Origin: JAVBKX01 sp031553835
GTDB lineage: Bacteria > Bacteroidota > Bacteroidia > Bacteroidales > Azobacteroidaceae
Length of the DNA: 64,000 nt
Assembly (NCBI GenBank): GCA_031553835.1
Contig: JAVBKX010000003.1
Span: forward strand, 45,845-109,844
Direction of reading: 5' to 3'
Shown: positions 9,439 through 18,260 of the stretch, piece after piece
How positions within the stretch are numbered: the first letter of the stretch is position 1
Layout: every line of letters begins with the position of its first letter
Position numbers and translations under genes: made by a program
The notes under the pieces: generated by a model
Told to the model about the DNA's origin: nothing
Seen by the model: only the letters and a program-made list of their open reading frames with translations
Database searches by the model: none

Positions 9439-10389
9439 ATGACCAACAAAATTACCTCCCTCTTCGGAATACAATACCCTATCATTCAAGGCGGAATGGT
9501 ATGGTGCAGCGGCTGGAGGCTTGCTTCGGCTGTCAGCAATGCAGGCGGACTGGGTTTAATCGGCGCCGGATCGATGCATCCCGAGACATTAAGAGAACAT
9601 ATTATAAAATGTCGTCAGGCTTGCGGAGATAAACTGTTTGGAGTAAATGTACCATTACTATATCCTGAGATAGAAACCATTATGCAACTATTGGCTGAAG
9701 AAAACGTAAAAATTGTCTTTACTTCGGCCGGTAATCCTGCCACCTGGACTTCCTGGTTGAAAGCTAAAGGGATCATTGTAGCCCATGTAGTATCGAGCGC
9801 CAAATTTGCCGCCAAATGCGAAACCTCCGGAGTAGATGCTATTGTAGCCGAAGGATTTGAAGCCGGAGGACATAACGGACGCGAAGAAACCACCACCATG
9901 GTGCTTATTCCACAAGTCAGGCAGGTAACCTCTCTCCCACTCCTTGCTGCCGGAGGTATCGCTACCGGACAAGGAATGGCTGCCGCCTTTTGCTTAGGCG
10001 CCGACGGGGTACAAATCGGTTCTCGATTTGCCTTAACACAGGAAAGTTCGGCCGCTGAAGAATTTAAACAACATTGCCTGCAATCAAAAGAAGGCGACAC
10101 CATGCTGGCTTTGAAAAAAGTAGTCCCTACCCGATTACTGAAAAATGAATTTTTCACACAGATCGAAGCTGCGGAAAACCGGGGAGCAACCGCCGAAGAA
10201 TTGCGTGCCATATTAGGAAGAGGACGCGCTAAAAAAGGAATATTCGAAGGCGATTTGCAGGAAGGCGAACTCGAAATCGGACAAGTAAGCGGATTGATCG
10301 CCGATATTCCTTCGGCAGGAGATGTAATCAGCCGATTAATAGCTGAATTTAATGAAACCATACAAAGTTTACCATCCATTCAACCTTAA
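9439..10389 (+). CDS. Nitronate monooxygenase / FabK-like flavoprotein
   Basis: A 316-residue TIM-barrel flavoprotein of the 2-nitropropane dioxygenase family. Visible hallmarks are the N-terminal PIIQGGMVWCSGWRLASAVS segment, the EGFEAGGHNGRE loop with the family histidine, LLAAGGIATGQG, and LGADGVQIGSRFALTQES at the phosphate-binding end. Members either oxidise alkyl nitronates with FMN or act as enoyl-ACP reductase II (FabK). Sequence alone does not separate these cleanly. It has its own promoter and is followed by ftsK. Confidence 0.88.
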   Translation: MTNKITSLFGIQYPIIQGGMVWCSGWRLASAVSNAGGLGLIGAGSMHPETLREHIIKCRQACGDKLFGVNVPLLYPEIETIMQLLAEENVKIVFTSAGNPATWTSWLKAKGIIVAHVVSSAKFAAKCETSGVDAIVAEGFEAGGHNGREETTTMVLIPQVRQVTSLPLLAAGGIATGQGMAAAFCLGADGVQIGSRFALTQESSAAEEFKQHCLQSKEGDTMLALKKVVPTRLLKNEFFTQIEAAENRGATAEELRAILGRGRAKKGIFEGDLQEGELEIGQVSGLIADIPSAGDVISRLIAEFNETIQSLPSIQP

Positions 10390-10406
10390 AATTGATTTTT
10401 AATATG

Positions 10407-10414
10407 TAATTTTG
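10407..10414 (+). promoter_or_regulatory. -7 element of the ftsK operon
   Basis: TAATTTTG matches TAnnTTTG. Transcription would begin about 10421, which supports the ATG at 10439 over an upstream TTG at 10427. A TTG at 10392 is the only -33 candidate. Confidence 0.6.
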
Positions 10415-10438
10415 TAAGCATTTTTTTTGTTTACACTC

Positions 10439-12910
10439 ATGGCGAAAAAGACAACTTCAAAAAACAATAATAAATCTAACGAACCTTTTAACTTCGGCGC
10501 TTTTCTGAAAAGTGATTCTACGCGTTTTGTAGTAGGACTATTCATCCTGATCCTGACCATTTACGCTTCATTATCCATTATTTCTTTCTTTTTCACAGGA
10601 GCAGCAGACCAAAGTAAAATTGAAGGCATTTCCTTATTTCATCCGGAAAGAATTTCCGGCATTCAAAACTGGACGGGAACACGCGGCGCTTGCCTGAGCA
10701 ACACGCTTATGAATGAATGGTTTGGCGTTTCCACTCTACTCATGCTATTTTTCTTTGCTACATTGGGCCTTCGCCTGATGAAAGTAAAATACACCCCCAT
10801 ACTAAAAACATTTATTCTTTCAACCATCGGAATGATTTGGTTGTCTGTAGCCGTATCTTTCTTTTTTGGCCCTTTATTTTCAGACACCGCCATTTATATC
10901 GGAGGAAAACACGGATTATATCTATCTGATTTACTGAAAGATAATTTAGGAATACCAGGCACCTTCCTGCTTCTTTTTGTTTCGTTGGTCATTATAATGA
11001 TTTTTGTAAGCGCCAAAACAGTCCCTTTAGTTCGCAAAATGTTTACCTTAAAGAAAAAAGGAACTATTGATGAAGCAATTGATGAGGATGAAGCCGATAA
11101 TTACACGAACAACAACAATTTATCAGATCCGACAAACCCAAAACAATCAGATATTCAATCTGAATTCTACAATGATAAAAAAGAGGAATTTGAAAATATT
11201 CCGCCCATTGTTTTAGTAGAAAATAAGAAAGAAGAAGAAAAACCATTCATCCCTGTCGAAGACGACAAATTTGAAATCATACAACCCATTGATGAAGAAT
11301 ATATTCCGCCTGTTGCTCCCCCTAATCCATCTTCGAAAGAGGAAACAACAGGAATAGCAAATACAGCCATCGATGAAGAAGATAACGGCCTTTTAGAAGA
11401 ATTAGGCGCTTACGATCCGACCTTGGATTTATCAAATTACCAAATTCCGGCAATCGATTTACTCAAAAAATACGATATAAGCGACCGACAAGTTGATATG
11501 GCCGAACAAAATGCTAATAAAAATAAAATTACCCAAACACTGGAGCATTTTGGCATTAAAATCAAATCCATCAAGGCAACCGTAGGTCCTACCATAACTC
11601 TTTACGAAATTGTCCCGGAAGACGGAGTGCGCATCACTAAAATCAAAAATCTCGAAGACGATATTGCAATGAGTTTGGCTGCTCTGGGTATCCGTATTAT
11701 TGCCCCAATGCCCGGAAAAGGGACTATCGGTATAGAAGTACCCAATAAAGATGCCCAAATCGTTTCCATGCAATCAATCATTGCCTCTAAAAAATTCCAG
11801 GAAAGTACTTACGATTTACCGGTTGCATTAGGAAAAACGATTACCAATGAAGTCTTCATGTTTGACTTGTGCAAAATGCCGCACTTGTTGGTAGCCGGAG
11901 CCACCGGACAAGGAAAATCTGTCGGTTTGAATGCTATCATTACATCGTTATTATATAAGAAACATCCGGCAGAATTGAAATTTGTAATGGTAGATCCTAA
12001 AATGGTGGAATTCAGCATTTATTCTACCATAGAAAAACATTTCTTAGCCAAACTTCCGGATGGAGATAAACCCATTATTACCGACTTTACCAAAGTAATT
12101 TACACCTTAAACTCATTGACCAAAGAAATGGACGACAGGTATGACTTGCTGATGAAAGCCGGAACCCGAAATATCAAGGAATACAACGAAAAATTCATCA
12201 ATCGCCGGTTAAATCCAAATAAGGGTCATAAATTCATGCCTTATATCGTTGTCGTCATCGATGAGTTCGGAGACTTGATTATGACCGCCGGAAAAGAAAT
12301 AGAATTACCGATTGCCCGTATTGCCCAAAAAGCGCGTGCCGTGGGAATGCACATGGTAATCGCCACACAACGTCCGACTACCAATATTATTACTGGTACA
12401 ATTAAGGCGAATTTTCCTGCAAGGATCGCTTTCCGGGTAACATCAGCCATCGACTCCCGCACCATCTTAGACGGAACAGGAGCAAATCAATTAATCGGCA
12501 GAGGAGATTTGTTATTTTCACAAGGGAGCGATGTAACCCGTGTACAATGCGCCTTTGTCGATACGCCTGAAGTAGAAAGGATTTCGCAATTCATCAGCAG
12601 TCAGCAGGCTTATCCTACTGCATTCTATCTTCCTGAATATGTAGGAGAAGAAAGTGAAAAAATTGGAGATGTCGACCTTTCTCAAAAAGATCCATTGTTT
12701 GAAGATGCCGCCCGCTTGATAGTAATTCATCAACAAGGTTCAACATCTCTCATTCAGAGAAAATTTTCCATCGGATACAATCGGGCCGGACGTTTGATGG
12801 ATCAATTGGAGGCAGCTAAAATTGTTGGACCTACAGAAGGCAGCAAACCTCGTCAGGTTTTCATACAAGATGAATATCATTTGGAACAGATTTTGCAAAA
12901 TATAAAATAA
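10439..12910 (+). CDS. ftsK: DNA translocase FtsK/SpoIIIE
   Basis: The 823-residue product (start MAKKTTSK) has four N-terminal membrane segments within the first 190 residues, an acidic low-complexity linker (about 200-340) and a C-terminal RecA-like motor. Walker A is GATGQGKSVGLN and Walker B is VVVIDEFGDLI. The last 70 residues form the winged-helix gamma domain that reads chromosome polarity sites. FtsK pumps DNA at the division septum and helps resolve chromosome dimers. The gene lies 17 bp before the LolA-like gene and probably shares its transcript. Length and layout are normal. Confidence 0.97.
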   Translation: MAKKTTSKNNNKSNEPFNFGAFLKSDSTRFVVGLFILILTIYASLSIISFFFTGAADQSKIEGISLFHPERISGIQNWTGTRGACLSNTLMNEWFGVSTLLMLFFFATLGLRLMKVKYTPILKTFILSTIGMIWLSVAVSFFFGPLFSDTAIYIGGKHGLYLSDLLKDNLGIPGTFLLLFVSLVIIMIFVSAKTVPLVRKMFTLKKKGTIDEAIDEDEADNYTNNNNLSDPTNPKQSDIQSEFYNDKKEEFENIPPIVLVENKKEEEKPFIPVEDDKFEIIQPIDEEYIPPVAPPNPSSKEETTGIANTAIDEEDNGLLEELGAYDPTLDLSNYQIPAIDLLKKYDISDRQVDMAEQNANKNKITQTLEHFGIKIKSIKATVGPTITLYEIVPEDGVRITKIKNLEDDIAMSLAALGIRIIAPMPGKGTIGIEVPNKDAQIVSMQSIIASKKFQESTYDLPVALGKTITNEVFMFDLCKMPHLLVAGATGQGKSVGLNAIITSLLYKKHPAELKFVMVDPKMVEFSIYSTIEKHFLAKLPDGDKPIITDFTKVIYTLNSLTKEMDDRYDLLMKAGTRNIKEYNEKFINRRLNPNKGHKFMPYIVVVIDEFGDLIMTAGKEIELPIARIAQKARAVGMHMVIATQRPTTNIITGTIKANFPARIAFRVTSAIDSRTILDGTGANQLIGRGDLLFSQGSDVTRVQCAFVDTPEVERISQFISSQQAYPTAFYLPEYVGEESEKIGDVDLSQKDPLFEDAARLIVIHQQGSTSLIQRKFSIGYNRAGRLMDQLEAAKIVGPTEGSKPRQVFIQDEYHLEQILQNIK

Positions 12911-12927
12911 CACCAAAGGTTTGAAAC

Positions 12928-13581
12928 ATGAAACAGATTCTAATTTATATAACAGGGCTTCTATCATTGTTTTACTTACCCGTATCGGCGCAAAAAGACG
13001 CAAAAGCCAAACAAGTATTAGATACGGCATACGAAAAATATACCGGAATAAAAGGGGTTAACGCCAATTTTACACTGAACATCAAAGACGTGAAAGCGAA
13101 AATCACCGAAAGCTTTGACGGAAACATCATTATGCAAGACAATAAATTTTATTTGTCTATTCCCGACGCCGACACTTGGTTCGACGGTAAAACCCAATGG
13201 GTTTGGTTGAAAGGACCCGAGGAAGTAAATATTACCGAACCAAGCAACAAAGAAGCTTCCATGATTAATCCTGCTGTTTTATTTTCCATTTATAAACAGG
13301 GATGCAAGTATAAATACCGCGGAGAAAAAACAGATATTAAAAACCGAGCTGTTTATGAAATAGAACTTATTCCTTCGAAAAAGTCAGGCGACATTACGAA
13401 AATTATAGTGCAGATCAACAAAACAGATTACATGCCGGTAACTTTCCATGTTTTTTACCGGGGCGATTTGGAAAACATAATATACCTTAATAAATATACA
13501 ACCGGAACAGCTTATCCCGATAGTACTTTTATATTTAATAAAAAAGAACATCCTGAAGCAGAAATCATAGATTTAAGATAA
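12928..13581 (+). CDS. LolA-like outer-membrane lipoprotein carrier
   Basis: A 217-residue protein with a signal peptide ending near PVSAQ and a LolA-type fold (TGIKGVNANFTLN; FDGKTQWVWL; Val/Thr-rich alternating strands). LolA carries lipoproteins across the periplasm to the outer membrane. In Bacteroidetes this group is annotated as LolA-like or lipoprotein-sorting. It sits in the ftsK-lolA-trxB gene string, with 1 bp before trxB. Confidence 0.88.
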   Translation: MKQILIYITGLLSLFYLPVSAQKDAKAKQVLDTAYEKYTGIKGVNANFTLNIKDVKAKITESFDGNIIMQDNKFYLSIPDADTWFDGKTQWVWLKGPEEVNITEPSNKEASMINPAVLFSIYKQGCKYKYRGEKTDIKNRAVYEIELIPSKKSGDITKIIVQINKTDYMPVTFHVFYRGDLENIIYLNKYTTGTAYPDSTFIFNKKEHPEAEIIDLR

Positions 13582-13582
13582 A

Positions 13583-14524
13583 ATGAACAGAGAAAAAACT
13601 CGTTGCCTGATTATTGGTTCCGGACCTGCCGGATACACTGCGGCCATTTACGCATCGCGCGCTAATTTGTCTCCAGTATTGTATGAAGGCATTCAACCCG
13701 GAGGACAATTGACGACAACGACGGATATTGAAAATTTCCCCGGTTATCCGCAAGGCATTACCGGCACACAAATGATGCTTGATTTACGAGAACAAGCATC
13801 GCGGTTCGGGACAGATATTCGTTCGGGAATAGCTACCATGGCCGATTTATCAAAACAACCGTATCAAATTACCTTTGATGAAAAAACGGTAATAGAATCG
13901 GATGTAGTAATTATCGCTACCGGAGCGACAGCTAAATACTTAGGCATGCCCGATGAAGCTAAATATGCCGGTCAAGGCGTATCTGCCTGCGCTACCTGCG
14001 ATGGTTTTTTCTACCGAAAAAAAAAGGTGGCCGTTGTAGGCGGCGGAGACACCGCTTGCGAAGAAGCGCTTTATCTTGCCGGATTGGCATCTAAAGTATA
14101 TCTGATTGTAAGAAAAGATTATTTGCGCGCTTCCAAAATCATGCAAGAACGGGTATTTAAGCACCCGAATATTGAAATACTGTTCAAACACAATACCATT
14201 GGCCTTTTCGGAAACAATGGCGTAGAAGGCGCTCATTTGATAAAAAACATGGGCGAACCTAATGAAGAAAAGCTGGACATTGCCATAGATGGTTTCTTCC
14301 TGGCTATTGGACACCACCCCAATTCAGGAATTTTCAAAGAATATTTAGAAACGAATGAAGCCGGTTATCTCAAAGTAATTCCGGGAACTCCACGGACAAA
14401 CCTTCCGGGCGTATTTGCCGCAGGAGATGTGGCCGACCCTGTTTATAAACAAGCCATTACAGCAGCTGCTACCGGTTGTATGGCCGCCATCGAAGCTGAA
14501 CGATATTTAGGTAGTTTACAATGA
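13583..14524 (+). CDS. trxB: Thioredoxin reductase
   Basis: A 313-residue flavoprotein with the FAD-binding G-S-G-P-A-G at residues 12-17, the redox-active CATC at 136-139 (ACATCDGFF), an NADPH-binding GGGDTA (153-158) and a C-terminal FAD motif GVFAAGDVAD. It reduces thioredoxin with NADPH in the cytoplasm. Length is standard for the low-molecular-weight class. It follows the LolA-like gene after 1 bp. Confidence 0.97.
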   Translation: MNREKTRCLIIGSGPAGYTAAIYASRANLSPVLYEGIQPGGQLTTTTDIENFPGYPQGITGTQMMLDLREQASRFGTDIRSGIATMADLSKQPYQITFDEKTVIESDVVIIATGATAKYLGMPDEAKYAGQGVSACATCDGFFYRKKKVAVVGGGDTACEEALYLAGLASKVYLIVRKDYLRASKIMQERVFKHPNIEILFKHNTIGLFGNNGVEGAHLIKNMGEPNEEKLDIAIDGFFLAIGHHPNSGIFKEYLETNEAGYLKVIPGTPRTNLPGVFAAGDVADPVYKQAITAAATGCMAAIEAERYLGSLQ

Positions 14525-14530
14525 ATTTTC

Positions 14531-14591
14531 AACACGAAGGCACAAAGACACAAAGTTTTCTTTTATTTTCGTGTCTTTGTGTCTTCGTGTT
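14531..14591. repeat. Long intergenic stem-loop (21-bp arms, 19-nt loop)
   Basis: Arms at 14531-14551 and 14571-14591 are inverted repeats with a single mismatch that would be a G-U pair in RNA. The arms hold the tandem motif CACAAAGACAC and its complement. It fills the gap between trxB and the phosphatase gene. It could end or protect the trxB transcript. Repeats of this style recur between genes in Bacteroidetes genomes, but I cannot count copies here. Confidence 0.85.
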
Positions 14592-14606
14592 TATAAACTG
14601 AATCTT

Positions 14607-16247
14607 ATGAAAAAAATGAATCTTATGCTACTGTTGCTATGGATTTGCCTCAGTAGTTTCGCACAAGAAAAAACAGTCAAAAATATTATCCTGATGATTC
14701 CTGACGGAACATCGTGGGCTACTGTATCATCCGCCCGTTGGTATCAATGGTATAACAATCCCGACAGACCCAATTTAAATATAGATCCTTTCCTTTGCGG
14801 ATCTGTACTGACATTTTCGTCCAATGCCCCCATCGGCGACTCGGCCCCGACTACCTCCTGCTACATGACAGGTGTACCCAGCCGCGCAGGTTGGGTGTCC
14901 ACCTACCCTGTCACAGATCCGAAAAACGATATCCTCCCATTGGATTCGACCAAAGCATACCAACCATTGATGACCCTGTTGGAAGCTGCAAAAATCGCCA
15001 AAAACAAAGCGACAGGATTAGTATTCACTTGCGAGTTTCCGCATGCTACTCCGGCAGATTGCGCCTCTCACAGCTATAATCGGGGAAAATACGAATGGAT
15101 TGCCCCTCAAATGGTTCACAATAATTTGGATGTACTCATCGGCGGAGGCGTTAGCATTCTCAATGAAGAATGCAAACAATACCTATTGAACGAAGGATAT
15201 GAGTTGTACTTAAATGACATAAATGGTTTCCGGAGTTCGACTTCCCCTAAAATGTGGAGTTTATTTGGAGAAACAGCCATGTCGTACGACTTAGATCGCG
15301 ATACAACACAACAACCATCATTGGCCGAAATGACCAACAAAGCCATTGATAAATTATCCCGTAACGAAAACGGTTTTTTCCTGATGGTAGAAGGAAGTAA
15401 GATCGACTGGGCTGCACATGCCAATGATCCGATTGCGATGATTACCGACATGCTGGCTTTTGATAAAGCGTGCGGCGCAGCGCTTGATTTTGCAAAAAAA
15501 AATGGAGAAACAGCAGTCATTATAGTTCCCGATCATGGCAATAGCGGCATTAGCATTGGCTCCAATCATTGCAAAACATCCTATGGTTCTGCGACCAAAG
15601 ATGATTTATTTCGAAATGTCTCCCGATACAAAATCACCGCCAACGGATTGTTGGATATTGTAAAAAAGACAGATCCGACTCAATTGAAATCTGTATTTCA
15701 ACAATATACCGGATTAGAATTATCCGACAAAGAAATAGAAACCATGACAAAATGTGAAGATTACTCACGCAGTAATCTTTCTGCTGAAGAACGAATGAAA
15801 GGAAGTTCGCTGAACAACACCATCGCTCATATTCTCAATAAAAACACTTGCTTCGGATTCACGACCGGAGGACATACCGGAGAAGAAGTATTTTTGGCAG
15901 TATATGACCCGACCAATACTCGTCCAACCGGCTTCATTACCAATGTGCAACTTCATCAATACATGGCAAAAATAACAGGAGTGGAGAACCAATTAGAAAC
16001 GCTTACCGGTACATATTTTGCCAAACATACGGAAATATTCGACGATTTGGATTACAAAATTCTCACTAATTTAAAAAATAATATTCCCACATTGCAGATA
16101 AAAAAGAAAAAGAATACATTATTAATCCGTCCCAATACCAATATTGTACTATTGAACGGCAAAGAAATAAAGTTGAATTCCGTCATCATATATGTGGATA
16201 AGAATAACACCTTTTATCTACCATCCAACTTAAAATCTTTGTTATAA
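14607..16247 (+). CDS. Secreted alkaline phosphatase
   Basis: Starting at the ATG at 14607 gives a signal peptide (MNLMLLLLWICLSSFAQ) and a 546-residue enzyme. Alkaline phosphatase features are NIILMIPDGTSWATV (metal site), DSAPTTSCYMTG (nucleophile region), MVEGSKIDWAAHAND (second metal site), VIIVPDHGNSG and TTGGHTGEEV (metal-binding His). The family removes phosphate from monoesters in the periplasm, using two zinc and one magnesium ion. A longer in-frame start at 14571 overlaps the stem-loop repeat and lacks a leader, so it is not preferred. Confidence 0.93.
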   Translation: MKKMNLMLLLLWICLSSFAQEKTVKNIILMIPDGTSWATVSSARWYQWYNNPDRPNLNIDPFLCGSVLTFSSNAPIGDSAPTTSCYMTGVPSRAGWVSTYPVTDPKNDILPLDSTKAYQPLMTLLEAAKIAKNKATGLVFTCEFPHATPADCASHSYNRGKYEWIAPQMVHNNLDVLIGGGVSILNEECKQYLLNEGYELYLNDINGFRSSTSPKMWSLFGETAMSYDLDRDTTQQPSLAEMTNKAIDKLSRNENGFFLMVEGSKIDWAAHANDPIAMITDMLAFDKACGAALDFAKKNGETAVIIVPDHGNSGISIGSNHCKTSYGSATKDDLFRNVSRYKITANGLLDIVKKTDPTQLKSVFQQYTGLELSDKEIETMTKCEDYSRSNLSAEERMKGSSLNNTIAHILNKNTCFGFTTGGHTGEEVFLAVYDPTNTRPTGFITNVQLHQYMAKITGVENQLETLTGTYFAKHTEIFDDLDYKILTNLKNNIPTLQIKKKKNTLLIRPNTNIVLLNGKEIKLNSVIIYVDKNNTFYLPSNLKSLL

Positions 16248-16372
16248 AAGCATTAAAAATCGAGCATTGCCAGCATCCTGATCTTTTTCGACAACTAAAA
16301 GAAAAAAACGTTCAAATATTTTGAAAAAAGAAAAAAAACTCGTTCCTTTGCATCGCTTTTCGAGAAAAGCAT

Positions 16373-16459
<87 letters not shown>

Positions 16460-16463
16460 CTTA

Positions 16464-16486
16464 AAACCCGCTAAATCAGCGGGTTT
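16464..16486 (+). terminator. Terminator after tRNA-Ser
   Basis: AAACCCGCT and AGCGGGTTT form a 9-bp stem with a 5-nt loop, followed by CTTTATTTTC. It would stop tRNA transcripts. Because it lies inside attL it is supplied by the phage. Confidence 0.85.
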
Positions 16487-16555
16487 CTTTATTTTCAGCA
16501 AGTTAGTGGCCGTTTAGCGAAACGGCAAATACAGCAAAATGGGCATTTTCGGCTA

Positions 16556-16603
16556 AATTTTCACACCAAAACAAAGAATAATGTGAAAATCGGTGTGAAA
16601 TTT
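16556..16603. promoter_or_regulatory. Cluster of integrase arm-type sites (left)
   Basis: AATTTTCACACC (16556-16567), and in reverse TGTGAAAAT (16582-16590) and GGTGTGAAATTT (16592-16603), share one core, TTTCACA. A matching AATTTTCACATC is at 60178-60189 beside attR. Repeats on both sides of the crossover are typical for tyrosine integrase arm binding and Xis control. Confidence 0.6.
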
Positions 16604-16605
16604 AT

Positions 16606-16613
16606 TACATTTG
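16606..16613 (+). promoter_or_regulatory. -7 element of the prophage integrase gene
   Basis: TACATTTG matches TAnnTTTG. The arm-type sites end 3 bp upstream, so bound integrase could repress its own promoter. Transcription would start near 16620, which favours the ATG at 16635. Confidence 0.55.
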
Positions 16614-16634
16614 TGCGAAAAACAAATTACTACA

Positions 16635-17765
16635 ATGAATAACGCACAGTTACGCTATGTTTTTGACAACAAAAAACAGGCAAATAATGACACGAAAACC
16701 GGACTTCTACAAATAGAGGTACGATTAAAAGGGACAAACAAACGGAAGACTATTTCAACCGGTATTTCCTTATACAAAAATCAATTTTCGGACAAAAACG
16801 GATTCACTTGCAAAAATCATCCCAACGCTTCACTTGTTACCGGGAAAGCGACAAAAATATTCAGGCAAATTGAGGCTTTCGTTCTGTCCGATGACTGCCG
16901 GAGCCTGGAAGATGTAAAAAAATGGGATCATGATGAAGCCGAAATACATTCGGTAATTGAGTTCATTAAATCGGAATTGAAACGCAATGATCCATCTTAT
17001 GATGTATTAGAATACCACAACTCCCTGATTAGGCGTTTGGAAGAATTCGGCAAAATAAAAGTGTTTGCAGACCTCACATACGAAAATATTGTCGATTTTG
17101 ACGCCCACCTTCGGAATACAATAAAATCCCAACCAACACTATATAAACGACACTCTGCCCTTCATAGATACATAAGAGAAGCCATCAACAGAGGCTTGTG
17201 TAAATTTGACCCCTATTTGCAATTTAAGACGAAAAAAGGGAAAAGCAAAGATCCTGTATTCCTGCTTGAATCAGAAGTTGAAAAACTAAAGAACTGGAAG
17301 CCGGTCAATGAAAAACTCGAACATGTCAAAGATATGTTCATTTTCCAATGCTTCACCGGCATGGCTTATATCGACATGGCAAACTTTTCAAAAAATGACA
17401 TCTTTGAGATTGACGCAAAGAAAGTAATACGCAGCAGCCGTGAAAAGACAGACGAATCATTCATCTCTTTACTCCTTCCGGAAGCCGAAGAAATACTGGA
17501 GAAATACGATTACCAATTGCCAATTATGAGCAACCAGAAATACAATGATTACCTGAAAGTATTAGCTGCGGGCGCCGGCATTACAAAAGCGCTTACCTCT
17601 CACGTGGCAAGACACACATTTGCGACTTATCTTTTAAACAAAGACATACCGATCGAGAGCGTCTCCCGTGCAATGGGGCATAGCAATATCAGGATGACTC
17701 AGCATTATGCCAAAATGTTAGGAAAAAAAGTAGTTAATGACATGAGCAAACTGTTGGAAAAATAA
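16635..17765 (+). CDS. int: Prophage tyrosine integrase
   Basis: The 376-residue protein has an arm-binding N-terminus (AP2-like start MNNAQLRYVFDNKKQ), a SAM-like core-binding domain (about 115-205) and a catalytic domain. Family residues visible are R-K-x in the middle, LTSHVARHTFATYLLNKD (His-x-x-Arg), the later His in MGHSNIRMTQHYAKM and the nucleophile Tyr in the same stretch. It catalyses site-specific recombination between attP and the tRNA-Ser attB next to it. A TTG at 16611 lies in the promoter and is rejected as start. Confidence 0.95.
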   Translation: MNNAQLRYVFDNKKQANNDTKTGLLQIEVRLKGTNKRKTISTGISLYKNQFSDKNGFTCKNHPNASLVTGKATKIFRQIEAFVLSDDCRSLEDVKKWDHDEAEIHSVIEFIKSELKRNDPSYDVLEYHNSLIRRLEEFGKIKVFADLTYENIVDFDAHLRNTIKSQPTLYKRHSALHRYIREAINRGLCKFDPYLQFKTKKGKSKDPVFLLESEVEKLKNWKPVNEKLEHVKDMFIFQCFTGMAYIDMANFSKNDIFEIDAKKVIRSSREKTDESFISLLLPEAEEILEKYDYQLPIMSNQKYNDYLKVLAAGAGITKALTSHVARHTFATYLLNKDIPIESVSRAMGHSNIRMTQHYAKMLGKKVVNDMSKLLEK

Positions 17766-17766
17766 A

Positions 17767-17790
17767 CGCCCTATTCTCACGAACCGGGCG
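17767..17790 (-). terminator. Terminator at the end of the minus-strand late operon
   Basis: CGCCC and GGGCG pair around a 14-nt loop. On the minus strand a TTTATTTTT run follows. It lies between the convergent ends of int and the 17823 gene. Confidence 0.45.
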
Positions 17791-17822
17791 CAAATCAAAC
17801 TACAAACAATGAATTAAAATCA

Positions 17823-18260
17823 TTAGACACTATTTGCAAAAGTATTTCTGGAATAGCTTAAATATTTTGCTTTGGCAGACATCCTTTCCTCATGGCTCGA
17901 CCTGTTATTTCTATTTAAGGGTGTAGAGTAAAACACCGAATCACTATGAGTCAATTCAAATATACTAATATTTTTAGGGAGCCATTTCCTGCGCTTCAAA
18001 TGTTCTATATCGCTGCGACACACAGATACCAGCCTGTCCCCTTTAGGGGTGGCCAGCAACATAATGTGATACTGTCGGTTAAATGCACGTTGTTTAATAT
18101 CAGCCAGTTTAATAGCCAGGCTCATTTTCGCAGATTGCTTCTTGTAAAAAATCCACAACCTGAACCAGTTATAAAGTTCATTCAGCATAATCAGTAATTT
18201 TTGCAAAAATAAAGGATAAATCAAGCGGTGCGAACATTTAGCGGCATTGCCTTTCGACAT
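17823..18260 (-). CDS. Small basic phage protein of unknown function
   Basis: The ATG at 18260 overlaps the stop of the upstream terminase as TAATG, suggesting translational coupling and a 145-residue product. A second ATG at 18188 would give 121 residues (MLNELYNWFRLWIFYKK). The protein is rich in Lys, Arg and aromatic residues, with a segment HIMLLATPKGDRLVSVCRSD followed by KRRKWLPKNIS. It is the last gene of the late operon. No family is recognised. Confidence 0.6.
   Translation of the reverse strand: MSKGNAAKCSHRLIYPLFLQKLLIMLNELYNWFRLWIFYKKQSAKMSLAIKLADIKQRAFNRQYHIMLLATPKGDRLVSVCRSDIEHLKRRKWLPKNISIFELTHSDSVFYSTPLNRNNRSSHEERMSAKAKYLSYSRNTFANSV

Noticed and set aside
9615..10379. Long minus-strand open frame (254 codons) opposite the nitronate monooxygenase gene
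   Set aside because: The plus frame has clear family motifs; the minus frame is a low-information shadow (Ser/Pro/Ala-rich).
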